Origin: Gracilariopsis chorda
Lineage: Eukaryota; Rhodophyta; Florideophyceae; Gracilariales; Gracilariaceae
DNA: 64,000 nucleotides
NCBI GenBank assembly: GCA_003194525.1
Contig: NBIV01000007.1
Coordinates: forward strand, 496,001 to 560,000
Reading direction: 5' to 3'
Shown: positions 55,614 through 64,000 of the stretch, piece by piece
Layout: each line of letters starts with the position of its first letter
Position numbering within the stretch: the first letter of the stretch is position 1
Program-made: the position numbers and the translations under genes
Notes under the pieces: model-generated
Databases searched by the model: none
Seen by the model: only the letters and a program-made list of their open reading frames with translations
What the model was told of the DNA's origin: nothing

Positions 55614-55997
55614 TCATAGTGCTTGAGTTACGTCGATGCTTCCACGGACGGCAACCCCATTTGTAGCAGGTAAAACATGCCTTTTTCTTATGTCAAGCAA
55701 ACGCTGCTTGTTCTTACCCTTATAAATTTCTTCAGCGTTTCCAATTTCCATCGCCTCATGACCTGAAGCCTCCTGGTCTCCTTCCAAAATCTGCTCAGCG
55801 ATGGCAGTTCTAGAAAACGCGGCTTCGACACGCATAGCTATCTTTGTTGCTTCACCAAAGTCAAAACAATTTGGCTTTCGAACCTCAAACTGCAACTTTG
55901 GTTTTAAACCACTGACAAACTTATCCCACTTTTCACCACCAGTAATGGCTGGGATCTTCAAGACCATGTTGCGAAAGTCGGAGAGATACTTGGCCAC
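55614..55997 (-). pseudogene. Gypsy-3 gag (C-terminal capsid part)
   Basis: YLSDFRNMVLKIPAITGGEK, then FVSGLKPKLQFEVRKP and ATKIAMRVEAAFSRT are the retrotransposon-gag capsid pattern (normally F..L..KIP..ge...k.F..GLkp.l...v). A damaged zinc-knuckle region follows downstream. The frame is open for 127 codons only. Confidence 0.8.
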
Positions 55998-56372
55998 TGT
56001 ACCAGTTTGCTTGCATGCACGAAGCTTGTCTCGAGCTCGGCGCTCATGATCTACGGGAACAAACTCTTTCGGGATGGCTTTCGTGAATTCATCCTATGTG
56101 GTGGGAGAGTTTTGGCTTCTTAGTAGCGTTTACCACCATATAGCTGCCTTTTTTTTCAAAAGCTTCGAGACATATGTAATCTTGTTTTGATCATTCAAGG
56201 AATTATTGCCGTTTGCCAGATTAACAAACGTAAAGAACTGTTCAACTTTATAAAGCCAAGAATTGACAACTAGAAAGTCTCTTACTCCCGTGAAAGGTTC
56301 GGGTTTGTTTGGCTTGAGGTTGGGTAGAAGGAACTTCGTTACTCGGAGTTGCCATCTTGTCTAGGATTTTGA

Positions 56373-56392
56373 GACCCGAAGCGGTGCTACCA
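56373..56392 (-). promoter_or_regulatory. Gypsy-3 primer-binding site
   Basis: One base inside the 5' LTR the sense strand reads TGGTAGCACCGCTTCGGGTC. Like the Copia-1 site it starts TGGTAGCA-CGCT and matches an initiator-tRNA-Met-type 3' end (…GCTACCA). Confidence 0.75.
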
Positions 56393-56393
56393 A

Positions 56394-56755
56394 TGAAACA
56401 ATGATAGTGCACTTTACTGAAGTCTTTCGATGCCTCCTTTTCTTCTCGACCAAAAAGAGGCCTCTGGCGGCTATTTGAAGGGGTGAAGCTCGCTGTTGGC
56501 ACAGCGTCAGCGCAGCTTTCAGTCCATAATGCGTGTCAGACAAACTACCGTTTGGCCGGAGCTCCACGCAATTCAAAACCTCGGTGAAAGTAACTCTCAT
56601 AGTAAGTACTGTAGCCAAAAAGCTAGCATTAGAATCCAGCTTGGAGAGACAAGTATTTCAGATCCCAGGTGAAGGGATTACTTATGATACATTCATTCTC
56701 AGCCCTTAACTCACTGAAAGGTAATACTGCTGCTTTTCAACATCCGTACGTTGCA
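56394..56755 (-). repeat. Gypsy-3 5' LTR (362 bp)
   Basis: Direct repeat of 51563-51925, with the TTTCT duplication on its outer side at 56756-56760. Confidence 0.93.
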
Positions 56756-57250
56756 TTTCTCGTGTGAAAAACTTCTCTCTCCCCAAGAAAGCTAACAAAT
56801 TTTGTGGCCATTGGCGGACTATCTCCGCTAAAGTCTTACCTCTTCTTTTTACAGGAGCAGGGAGCTTGCATCTTCTAGATTCCGTCCGCTTGGGGCAGCG
56901 CAAAACAAAATGTTCCACATCATTGGTAGCGTGTATGTTGCAGTTGCACTGTGACGGCTTTCTTTCTGTGTTGGTAGCAACCGGATGAAGCTTCGGGGTG
57001 TGCCCTACGTATATTTGCGACAGCGTAACTTCTGCTTTTCGAATTGATATGATGTCCTCTACTTATCCTGGGACATCACTGATGAATGATTTGGCTTTCG
57101 CCTTTAGAAAGGGCAGACAACAATTGCCAGCCGCTCCATGTTCATTTTGTGTTATAAATTGTTGTGCATGGTTCAAGCGATACTTTTGTCTTGTAATCTC
57201 GGGTAGTTATGATCAAACAACAACTTCATTCACGTCAACATTACTGGGAT
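56756..57250 (-). pseudogene. LINE-type non-LTR retrotransposon fragment (C-terminal part of pol)
   Basis: The minus-strand frame reads ITRQKYRLNHAQQFITQNEH, then TLSQIYVGHTPKLHPVATNT, CNCNIHATNDVEHFVLRCPK and RRGKTLAEIVRQWPQNLLAF. The GHTP...C-x-C...VEHFVLRCP pattern is the zinc segment that follows the RNase H/RT region of many LINEs. It has a TAA in place of a likely CAA at PG-stop-VEDII (~57063). The LINE is truncated on its 5' side and split by Gypsy-3. Its last codons and tail lie at 51480-51562. Confidence 0.8.
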
Positions 57251-57768
57251 GTAAAAAGGAAGTACATACGTGATGAGAGCTTCAACCCAGCAGAAAGAAA
57301 TGGATGTCTCAAATCTTTTCCACCGATATTTTGTTGTTTTTTAGCCATGGCGAGCAGTTTCCACATGGTCAGAGAACCATTGTACTTATTGCTGCATCAG
57401 TCTTAGCTGCTGAAGCGAAATAGTTCAAAGCCACCATGCTGTTAGCCCTTTGACTAGTCAGAATCCACAATTAGCAGTTAACTGGCTCTTGCAGCAAGAG
57501 TAGATGTCTTAGCATCTCAACTCAGGCACATTTTAACCTCTGGCTAGAAGTTGTTGGAGTGCTTGAAGGTAAAGAGAATTATTTGATAAGATCTGCTACC
57601 AAAAGTTTGGAATAAGTAGCATACGCCTTTAGAGTTACGCCGGATAAGGAAGCCAAATGGAGATGCGATTTGGTCTATTAGGGGAAGTTAGCCGTCGAAT
57701 AGATACTTTGCATTCTACTTGTAGAAAGCGAAAACCGTTGCCTTGGAATTAGGGGCACGTGCCGGTAA

Positions 57769-57770
<2 letters not shown>

Positions 57771-57810
<40 letters not shown>
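57771..57810. repeat. (AC)20 microsatellite
   Basis: Twenty uninterrupted AC units. Confidence 0.97.
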
Positions 57811-57814
<4 letters not shown>

Positions 57815-58291
57815 GCCTGTAGGCATGCAATGTATACATACATATATTGACCTCAATAAGTGGCCCAGGTCCCTCGAACTTCAAGGTGTTTATGGACTGG
57901 CTCATAACTCTGAGCAAAAGGGAAACAATCGTTCTCTTCTTTTCTTTAGAACTTCTATTTTGTTCCCTTTTAAAGAGAATTGCCGTAGGAAAATCACGGG
58001 TCGTGTACGGAGGAAGCGACTGGTCATGGGTTTGCTCTTTGCTGGGCTGGGCCTGGATACTTTTTATCATCAGGGTGACCAACTCGAAGTTTCGAAGGCA
58101 ACGGTTTTCGACGCTCCGGTGGTCAGTCAGTGTGACGTAGAATCGAAGATTAACGAAACCACTGAAACTTGGGAGAAGCGTTTTGCTTACCAATTAGATT
58201 GTCAGCCTGATAAATGCAGGTTGCTTTGGTGGATTTGACAGTGGCCGGTTCGCCAGTCTGCGAAAGACCACGGTTTATATAAAAGTTGGAT

Positions 58292-58680
58292 GCCTGTGGG
58301 AAACAGGTGCCTGCGTCAGTTTTGCTTCCAGAGCTGCATTATTGGATGTGCACCCGGAATTCGGCGAACGGGTCGTCGACGTTGCGTTTGGCTGCTCGGT
58401 CCGCGTACACGCAGGCCACGCATTTACGTATGGCGAGGATGCAGATTTGATAGAAGATATCGGAGTAGGCATCACATTAGCAGAACGGCGACTACACCGA
58501 CGAAGGTGGCAAGCAGCCACTCCAAATTGTGTGATGATAGGAAGGGTTGTGGGGCGACAGCAACAATGTGTCAAGCGGGAAGATGTGGAGCGACGGTATC
58601 TAGCAACACCCTCGCCCCCTAGAAATCGGCAACCTGGTTGCAAAGACAGCAGCCTTCAGTGGAGACCGCAGTCGGTGTGA
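58292..58680 (+). CDS. Unidentified GC-rich coding fragment
   Basis: A plus-strand frame reads DVHPEFGERVVDVAFGCSVR, then HAFTYGEDADLIEDIGVGIT and LAERRLHRRRW, then degenerates into basic sequence before TGA at 58678-58680. The first ~60 residues have natural soluble-protein composition, and the GC content is higher than in the surroundings. The opposite strand is also open for 122 codons (58275-58643), so direction is uncertain. No family was recognised. It may be a captured gene fragment. Confidence 0.3.
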
Positions 58681-59027
58681 TGCGTTCGGAATGATGATGC
58701 AAAGATGCTCATGGTAGAACGGTTGAAGCTTTTAAACGCTGATAGTAGAAAAAACCACGTTGTCACTGGGCTGTACCATGTACGAGACGTGATATAGACA
58801 CACGAGATGAGCACTCAAAGAGTTTAAAGAGACTAGCAAGGTTGAGTATTTTCGGCTGCACTGAAGGTGTGATAGAGAGGTTTGTACAGATTTGGCGGGT
58901 AGCGGCGGATCTACGATATGCAGCATTTTTAAAGAAACAGCCAATCAGATGGTGGTACTCTCTAATAACGAAAACCTTTTTCAAAAGTTTCAGATGTTAC
59001 CAATGGCAGCGTCACAGGACGCCAGCG

Positions 59028-59048
59028 TATATATATATATATATATAT
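59028..59048. repeat. (TA)n microsatellite
   Basis: About ten TA units, followed by imperfect TA-rich sequence up to the Harbinger target site. Confidence 0.95.
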
Positions 59049-59241
59049 CATACATATATGATATAGGCACATAATGGGCGACTCCTAAAACTCAAAATGC
59101 GAGCAATTCGCATATATAAAAATGAGCACAAACATACATTTTGAGTGTCGTAACGGTCACTGGTATTATCGCGCAAAATGGGACAGGCCAAGATGTTCAG
59201 CTTAGCATTGTCTCCACCTTTTTCAATCTCTGTCCCAAAAC

Positions 59242-60401
59242 ATGACGCCAACTTCAGTCTTACTAATTGCTCTGCTTAATCCAGAGCTTTCTAAGACTTT
59301 AGAATTTCAACAAAAGCTTAACTCCGAAGGAAGACGACGTCGCGATCGTCGAATTACTCATTCTGCTTTGCTATTGCCCTCTCGGTTTATATACGTTTTG
59401 AATTCAATGTCTGATCAGTCCATGATAACTCTAACAGGAATTAATCACATCACATTCGTGTATCTTCTGAAACTATACGACCCTTTTTATTACCGATACG
59501 CTCCACACGCCCGCAATGGGGATAGAGGACTACGATTCAGCAAAAGTGGTCGTCTCCGCTCGATGACAGCCAGAATGTGCCTTGGTTTTGTGCGTTTGTG
59601 GCATCGCACAAGACGGGCGATGTAAAATTTGTGCCCTTTATTTGGAGTTACAAACTCTGTGTGCTCGTGGTTTCTTTGGTTTGGAAGGCGTTTGCTACTG
59701 CGTGTCTTGTCCCGTGACAAGCATGCTACTAAAAGAATGCCAAATCTACTTCAAGTACAAGAATTTAAGGAAGCTATTTCTGAGAAGTATCACAAACTAG
59801 ACAGCGTCTCTGCAGTTGCAGACGGTCTCAAACTGTTGTTGGAACAATCTGGTGATTTTTTTATACAGAACATGTTCTACAATGGATGGAATCACTACCA
59901 TTATGTTGGAAACGATTCTGTGTTTGCTCCAAATGGAACGATCATGGCATGCGTGTTTAATGCTCCTGGCAGCATGCACGATTATGTTATAGCAGATCTT
60001 GGAAAGCTTTATAACAAACTTGGCGCTCAATATGCCGAGCATGGCGGCCTTTGTGTGGTAGATTCAGCGTTCTGTAAGAATTATCACCCGTTTCTTTTAA
60101 AATCTGCCCAGAATGAGACGAATGTGACAGATCCAGAGGTCCTTATACGCCTCCATCAGACAACCTCAGTTCGCCAAGCCTCGAATGGGGCATGCGCGCA
60201 TTTCAAGGAATGTTTCCGCGAATGAAAGACCGCTTCATGTATGAAGAAAATGGAGAAAGAAGGATAATGCTGCTCTGCACTGCGCATCTGTTTATTCTAC
60301 GAACACGCAAAGTTGGCATAAACCAGATTCTGTCAACCTATATGCCTCACATAAGTGCAGATGTGAATTATTATCTGCAGGATAACTTTAGCTTCTACTG
60401 A
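59242..60401 (+). pseudogene. Harbinger transposase (DDE_Tnp_4 type), one stop and one frameshift
   Basis: About 385 codons. The N-terminal helical part (LLKLYDPFYYRYAPHAR, then RSMTARMCLGF) runs to a TAA at 59623-59625. The same frame continues without change with CPLFGVTNSVCSWF. The catalytic core follows: D1 in SAVADGLKL, PGSMHDYVIADL, and D2 in CVVDSAFCK. A one-base deletion near 60180 separates RQAS from EWGMRAFQGMFPRM, which holds the third acidic residue. The stop at 60399-60401 ends the protein after YLQDNFSFY. The transposase cuts and pastes the element together with the Myb-like partner. Confidence 0.88.
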
Positions 60402-61172
60402 GAATCCGATGACTTTGCGACCAACATGAGCATCATCTCCATCAATATCTCGTGACGACGACTTTCGTCAAGACGTTGCAGTCGGTTCTCCTCTCGCTCT
60501 TCTTTGCGGCGTTCTAAGTCCTTCTCTCTCAGCTTCTGGTCATTCAACATCGACAACCTAAATAAATCCATAATATCGTCTCCATTATCCTTCCCACACA
60601 TCAGGGGGCGCGGAAGAACTAAAGGGCGTGCAATCCTTAACGGGGGTTGGACCAAAGTCTTTTACGCATTCACATCTTTCGTTTTATTCGTGTCGCATGC
60701 ACCCTCCTTATCAGTCTCAACGAATGTTGATAACTGTGTTTCGTTAAACGAAACTTCTACCGCATCCTCAACATCCTCGTCCGCAGCAATTTCGGCACGC
60801 TCAGTGATCAAATCGCAAATTTATTTTGCACGACGGACATCATCAGAAATCTGCGGATCCCCTGTCGGCATGCAAAGAAAGTGAAGAGAGGAAAACTTGC
60901 GCTTGAGTGATTCAACACTTGGTGTTCACTTAGAGAACGTCTCGTTGTGTTCGCTGAGCAATTGCGCCTATTCGTCACGTCCAATAAGGAGATGCTTGTC
61001 CATAATATCCAATAATAGATCCGTCTTCTTTTAGAAAAAACGAAACTCCTGTGGGGCCGTACCGTTTTTTTTTCATTGTTTTGGCACGTTGTTTAAGAGG
61101 CGGTGGTGGAACAGAGTCAACTGGATTGCCAGCAGAGAAAGATGTAGTGTCGAGAGGAAGACGCAGAGTCAT
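60395..61172 (-). pseudogene. Harbinger accessory Myb/SANT-like protein, several stops
   Basis: Starts at an ATG at 61172 (MTLRLPLDTTSFSAG..., KQRAKTMKKKRYGPTGVSFF). After a frameshift in a T-rich stretch near 61035 it continues in one frame to 60395: DLLLDIMDKHLLIGRDE-stop-AQLLSEHN, SK-stop-TPSVESLKRKF, MPTGDPQISDDVRRAK-stop-ICDLI, then an acidic middle. It ends in a strongly charged coiled coil (LREKDLERRKEEREENRLQR) and an MLMLV tail. The stops at DE-x-AQ and SK-x-TP are TAG and TGA where Trp is expected in a Myb/SANT helix (TGG). The layout of SANT domain, acidic linker and C-terminal coil is that of PIF/Harbinger second ORFs. Confidence 0.82.
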
Positions 61173-61521
61173 GACAAAAGTAGGAACCGCGGGGATGGTA
61201 GAAAGGAGGAGGGCTCAAACGGGGTGGGTGGGTGGATAGAAGCTGAGCAGGTTTGGTTCAGGCAGAAGACGTCCTGATCGCTCAGTGGGTGCTGTGGTTG
61301 GGTTATGTCAAATCCAGTAGGCCGTTTTGGGCTCTGGTTTGGTGGCATTCGGGTTTTGGTAACCGGTTTGGCGCCAAAAGAGCGAATGCCGCATTTTGCA
61401 GAACGGCTCGTACGGGGCGGAGGCATCTCCGACTTTCACATTTCGAGTGCACGCTAAAGCTCTGAATTACTGAATTTGAGTGCGCGCTTTTTGCGATTTG
61501 AGATTTTAGGAGTCGCCCAAT

Positions 61522-62434
61522 TTAATACAACGGGTAGTTTATACGTGTTCAGGTTGTCACCTGCCGTCAGTTTACTCGGGACATATACCGGGTCGTTCTA
61601 GTCGCCACAAATAGTACTAATGTAGCTGTTCAATCGCTAAATCGGCAGATTTCGCGAAATGGACAATGGCCTTTTGGCGCCCAATTACACCGATTTCACG
61701 CTCATCTAGAACTATGTAAAAAATGGCGAGCGGTATATCTCTAGTGTGGTGAACGACCGTACGGGCGCCAGATCATGACGGACGACAGCGAACACCGATA
61801 CGCGATTACGTGGGAGACCGGACGGTGGACAGATGGCAAGAGTGCACCTGACCGGCACGGTGCACCTGGGGATTGTTGGGACGGGATACACGTGTCCGAC
61901 CCGAAGGAAGGGCAGGCGTGCCTGCAAGACCCTAGATAATTTTTGATTAATTGTAGGTAGTGCGTACACAGGCCTGCCATTGGCCCATATCTCCCAAAGT
62001 GCTTCGTCGCCGAGGTGCACCTCGGGGCTGGCGGGTCTACTTAGGATGACAGTACCCCCCGACCCCCTTGAACGAGTAAAGGCAGACGTCATCCCACCGA
62101 ACGTACTAGTTTCTTGTTCTAGTTGGCGATACAGACTGCCCACTAGCTTGTAATACTACTCCGCGCGGTAAACCACGAGCGGTACAAGACCACCAACGCT
62201 CTACGCATGCTCCCTGACCATGCCTGACGCAGTTGCCCGTCCTGTTCCGCAGCCCTCAACCGGCGTCCCCTGACTTCTACCGTGCGGATCACTGAGCCCA
62301 TCTTCCGCCCGGGCTTTCTAGGAAATCCTTCTACTGACCGCTGAGGCACGTCCGACCGGTCAGCATCTTGTGCTAAAGCATTGAACTTCCCCACATCTAG
62401 TAACATCTTACTGGTTAACCTGATAGGCAATATA
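61522..62434. other. Unassigned region between Harbinger and pogo elements
   Basis: Two minus-strand frames (61712-62143 and 62143-62430) have no recognisable motif and lie in different registers. The region is GC-rich. No repeat was found. Its right end is the TA target (62433-62434) of the pogo-like element. Confidence 0.45.
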
Positions 62435-64000
62435 CAGTCATATTCGAAAAGTGCGCGCTTTACTTGTTTGAGTCAGGTACAGAACGACAGATATCTGCTC
62501 TTTGCAGTTGAACAACGCGATGGACTCTATACACCAACGTCGAAAATGGACATGAGACACGTGACAATCCAGACTGCAATTCATGAACGTTATACGAAGA
62601 AAACCACATGGAAGGCATTGTCTGACAAATACGCTGTCCAAGTCGGCGTCCTTCGACGCGTCCACAATCGTTGGGTGCGCACAATGCCCGAATGACAGCC
62701 TGAGTCCCCAAATGACATCCATATACCACTGAAGCAACGTGGTTGCCCACCTGTTTTCACCGCCGAAGAGGAAACTGTCCCTAAAAAGAGTAGTATCTAC
62801 TTTGCCGACAACAATACAATATTAACAATACAAGTTGTACGGGACTTGGTGCAGGAATATGTGTCCCTGTTACCAGAAAACCGCGAAGCAGTAATTGGTT
62901 TCCGTATCAACAAACCATCCAATCAATGGGTTTCAGCCTTTGCACGTCGTAATAATCTGCAGATCGTGGGAGTCCAGATGATTGATGACAAAAGAGTAAA
63001 CGCAATGACAGCCGAAAACCTGACTGAACATATTTGCCGTGTTGAGGCGGCAATGACTAGGTTCAACATCAAAGACCCCCGCTATATATTCAATACAGAT
63101 CAGTCCGGGGCTTCATTTGCAAAAATGAAAGGACTTAGTCCCAGAAAGGGAATGGGACGATTAGGATCAAGACATCTCCAGAAAGCTCTCTCCACGCAGG
63201 GAAATCTTGACAGAGTGACAGTCATGTCTGTAATTGCCGCAAACGGAACATCTTATAAGCCCGTTGTTGTTTTTCCGGGTACTTTGGCTCACTACTGAAA
63301 CGTTCGTGGTCAGATTTAGTCACGTCATACCGTATTACCACCGTGCTATTTGTTTCAAAGGAATCCTCCTGGTGTGGAAACTGACACTTTCTACAAATGG
63401 GCTGCGCTTTTTCTCGAAGAAACTGCTCATTTAAAATTTAATATCCAGAAGTTGTTGCTGCTGCTTGACGGCTATGGGTCGCATATAAAGTACAAGACTT
63501 TGAAATGTTTCAAGAATAGTAATGTGGTGGTAATCGCTCTGCTGGCACACATATCTCATATCACGCAATTGCTTGATGTAGAAGTGTTCAGTGCATACAA
63601 GTCATATTTGCAGAACGAGCTGCATAAAGCCGCGAGACAGAAAGCAAAACTGAACCTCTTTGATGTCGCCCAGTGCATCAGCAATGTTTACTGAAGCTCG
63701 CACACTGCTGTGAATATCCTCCACGGTTTTGATAGCACTGGAATCTGAGATCTTGAGATGCTGGAACACAATTTTGGGCCGTTGGAGAAGCATTTAAATG
63801 ATATAAAGAATCTGCGAGAGAATGGTGTGTCAGCCAAAGAACTGCTAGAACTGTAATCATGGAATTGTGGAAGAATGTGGTCATATTTGTGTTAACACAA
63901 CAGCTGGTTGTCACGTAACATCTCGAGTTGTATTAGATAGTTTGAACAAGCGAATGAAACAATTGCAGGAGAAACATAAGAAGAAAAAGGCACGCGAACG
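62435..64000 (+). mobile_element. Pogo-like (Tc1/mariner superfamily) DNA transposon, right end outside the window
   Basis: The left end is inferred from TA followed by CAGTCATATTCGAAAAGTGC (62435), the usual CAGT-type terminus. The transposase gene follows ~110 bp inside. Coding-like sequence (KRMKQLQEKHKKKKARER) continues to the last base, so the right TIR lies beyond 64000. Confidence 0.75.
62546..63856 (+). pseudogene. Pogo-like transposase (CENP-B HTH plus DDE_1), about five nonsense codons, no frameshift
   Basis: The whole gene stays in one frame. A psq-type HTH (HVTIQTAIHERYTKKTTWKA) and a CENP-B-type HTH (FRINKPSNQWVSAFARRNNL) are followed by the DDE_1 core: IFNTDQSGASF (D1), LLLLDGYGSHI (D2) and ITQLLDVEVFSAYK (D3, DDD type). 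Stops are at 62693 (TGA), 63296 (TGA), 63317 (TAG), 63692 (TGA) and 63746 (TGA). Each fits a single transition from CGA, CAG or TGG, for example TGI-stop-DLE for TGIW. The coding frame ends at TAA 63854-63856. A second open segment after 63856 (HGIVEECGHICVN...) is in another frame and may be the true C-terminus after an indel. Confidence 0.88.

Larger units (their letters stand above)
51563..56755 (-). mobile_element. Complete Ty3/Gypsy element (Gypsy-3) with ~363-bp LTRs
   Basis: A 5193-bp element flanked by TTTCT duplications (51558-51562 and 56756-56760). LTRs at 51563-51925 and 56394-56755 start TG, end CA and match over their whole length with scattered differences (roughly nine in ten bases). 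The minus-strand order is gag, protease, RT, RNase H, integrase, C-terminal GPY/F-like segment. No chromodomain was seen. The primer site next to the 5' LTR reads TGGTAGCACCGCTTCGGG. Coding regions are broken in several places. Confidence 0.93.
57251..59075. other. Mostly unassigned region with microsatellites
   Basis: Contains degenerate LINE-adjacent sequence to ~57680, the AC microsatellite at 57771-57810, the 58320-58680 frame listed separately and a TA microsatellite at 59028-59048 that directly precedes the Harbinger element. The 171-codon minus frame at 57678-58193 runs through the AC repeat and looks spurious. Confidence 0.5.
59076..61518 (+). mobile_element. Complete PIF/Harbinger DNA transposon, 2443 bp
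   Basis: Terminal inverted repeats start GGGCGACTCCTAAAA on both ends (59076-59090, and inverted at 61504-61518), with weaker similarity for another ~13 bp. A 3-bp duplication AAT flanks both ends (59073-59075 and 61519-61521). Two convergent genes, a DDE transposase (plus) and a Myb/SANT-like accessory protein (minus), almost touch at 60395-60401. The two-gene organisation is diagnostic of PIF/Harbinger. Both genes carry lesions. Confidence 0.92.

Noticed and set aside
57678..58193. 171-codon minus-strand frame
   Set aside because: It runs through the AC microsatellite (a Cys-Val run), has no motif and no natural composition. Probably a chance frame.
58275..58643. 122-codon minus-strand frame rich in Thr, Ser, Pro, Asn and Ala
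   Set aside because: It looks like the mirror of the plus-strand GC-rich frame at 58292-58680, whose composition is more protein-like. Direction remains uncertain.

Overview
This is a nuclear window from a photosynthetic eukaryote, most likely a red alga. The four recognisable host genes at the left are intron-poor and mostly serve the plastid. One is a MenA of cyanobacterial/plastid type with an N-terminal extension. Another is an HCF173-like NAD(P)-binding protein carrying a CIA30 domain and a transit-like N-terminus. The rest of the window is an intron-poor, transposon-packed landscape. A florideophyte such as Chondrus or Gracilaria would fit, but species cannot be fixed from this window alone.

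Layout. Positions 1-11.4 kb are a gene island: an acyl-activating enzyme of MenE/AAE14 type (cut by the window edge and frameshifted in a T7 run), about 6 kb without a recognisable gene (but with a striking 71-nt hairpin), a protein joining CCHC zinc knuckles to DnaJ-type cysteine repeats, a divergently transcribed MenA phylloquinone/menaquinone prenyltransferase, and the HCF173-like gene. MenE and MenA act in the same naphthoquinone pathway, and the other two genes also look plastid-linked. From 11.4 kb onward the window is almost entirely mobile DNA.

Mobile elements, left to right: (1) a complete Ty1/Copia element at 12834-18756 with 136-bp LTRs and a GCCTG target duplication; (2) a decayed chromodomain Ty3/Gypsy element on the minus strand, about 19.9-30.9 kb, with an extra decayed coding region on the opposite strand; (3) a second, more decayed chromovirus at about 31.0-35.3 kb; (4) a decayed Tc1-like transposon at 42.2-43.6 kb; (5) a decayed second Copia at about 44.7-48.2 kb; (6) a structurally complete Tc1-like DD34E element at 48442-50084 with IR/DR-like termini; (7) a complete Gypsy element at 51563-56755 with ~363-bp LTRs and a TTTCT duplication, inserted into the reading frame of a LINE fragment; (8) a complete PIF/Harbinger element at 59076-61518 with its two convergent genes; (9) a pogo-like element running off the right edge from 62435.

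Among these lie eroded non-transposon genes: a SAM-methyltransferase pseudogene (50.3-51.4 kb), a C2H2 zinc-finger reading frame (35.8-36.2 kb) and an unidentified decayed gene (39.2-40.0 kb). Many nonsense codons across unrelated elements and the methyltransferase look like C-to-T (or complementary G-to-A) changes in CAR, CGA or TGG codons. Two of them are confirmed by comparing the two Tc1 copies.
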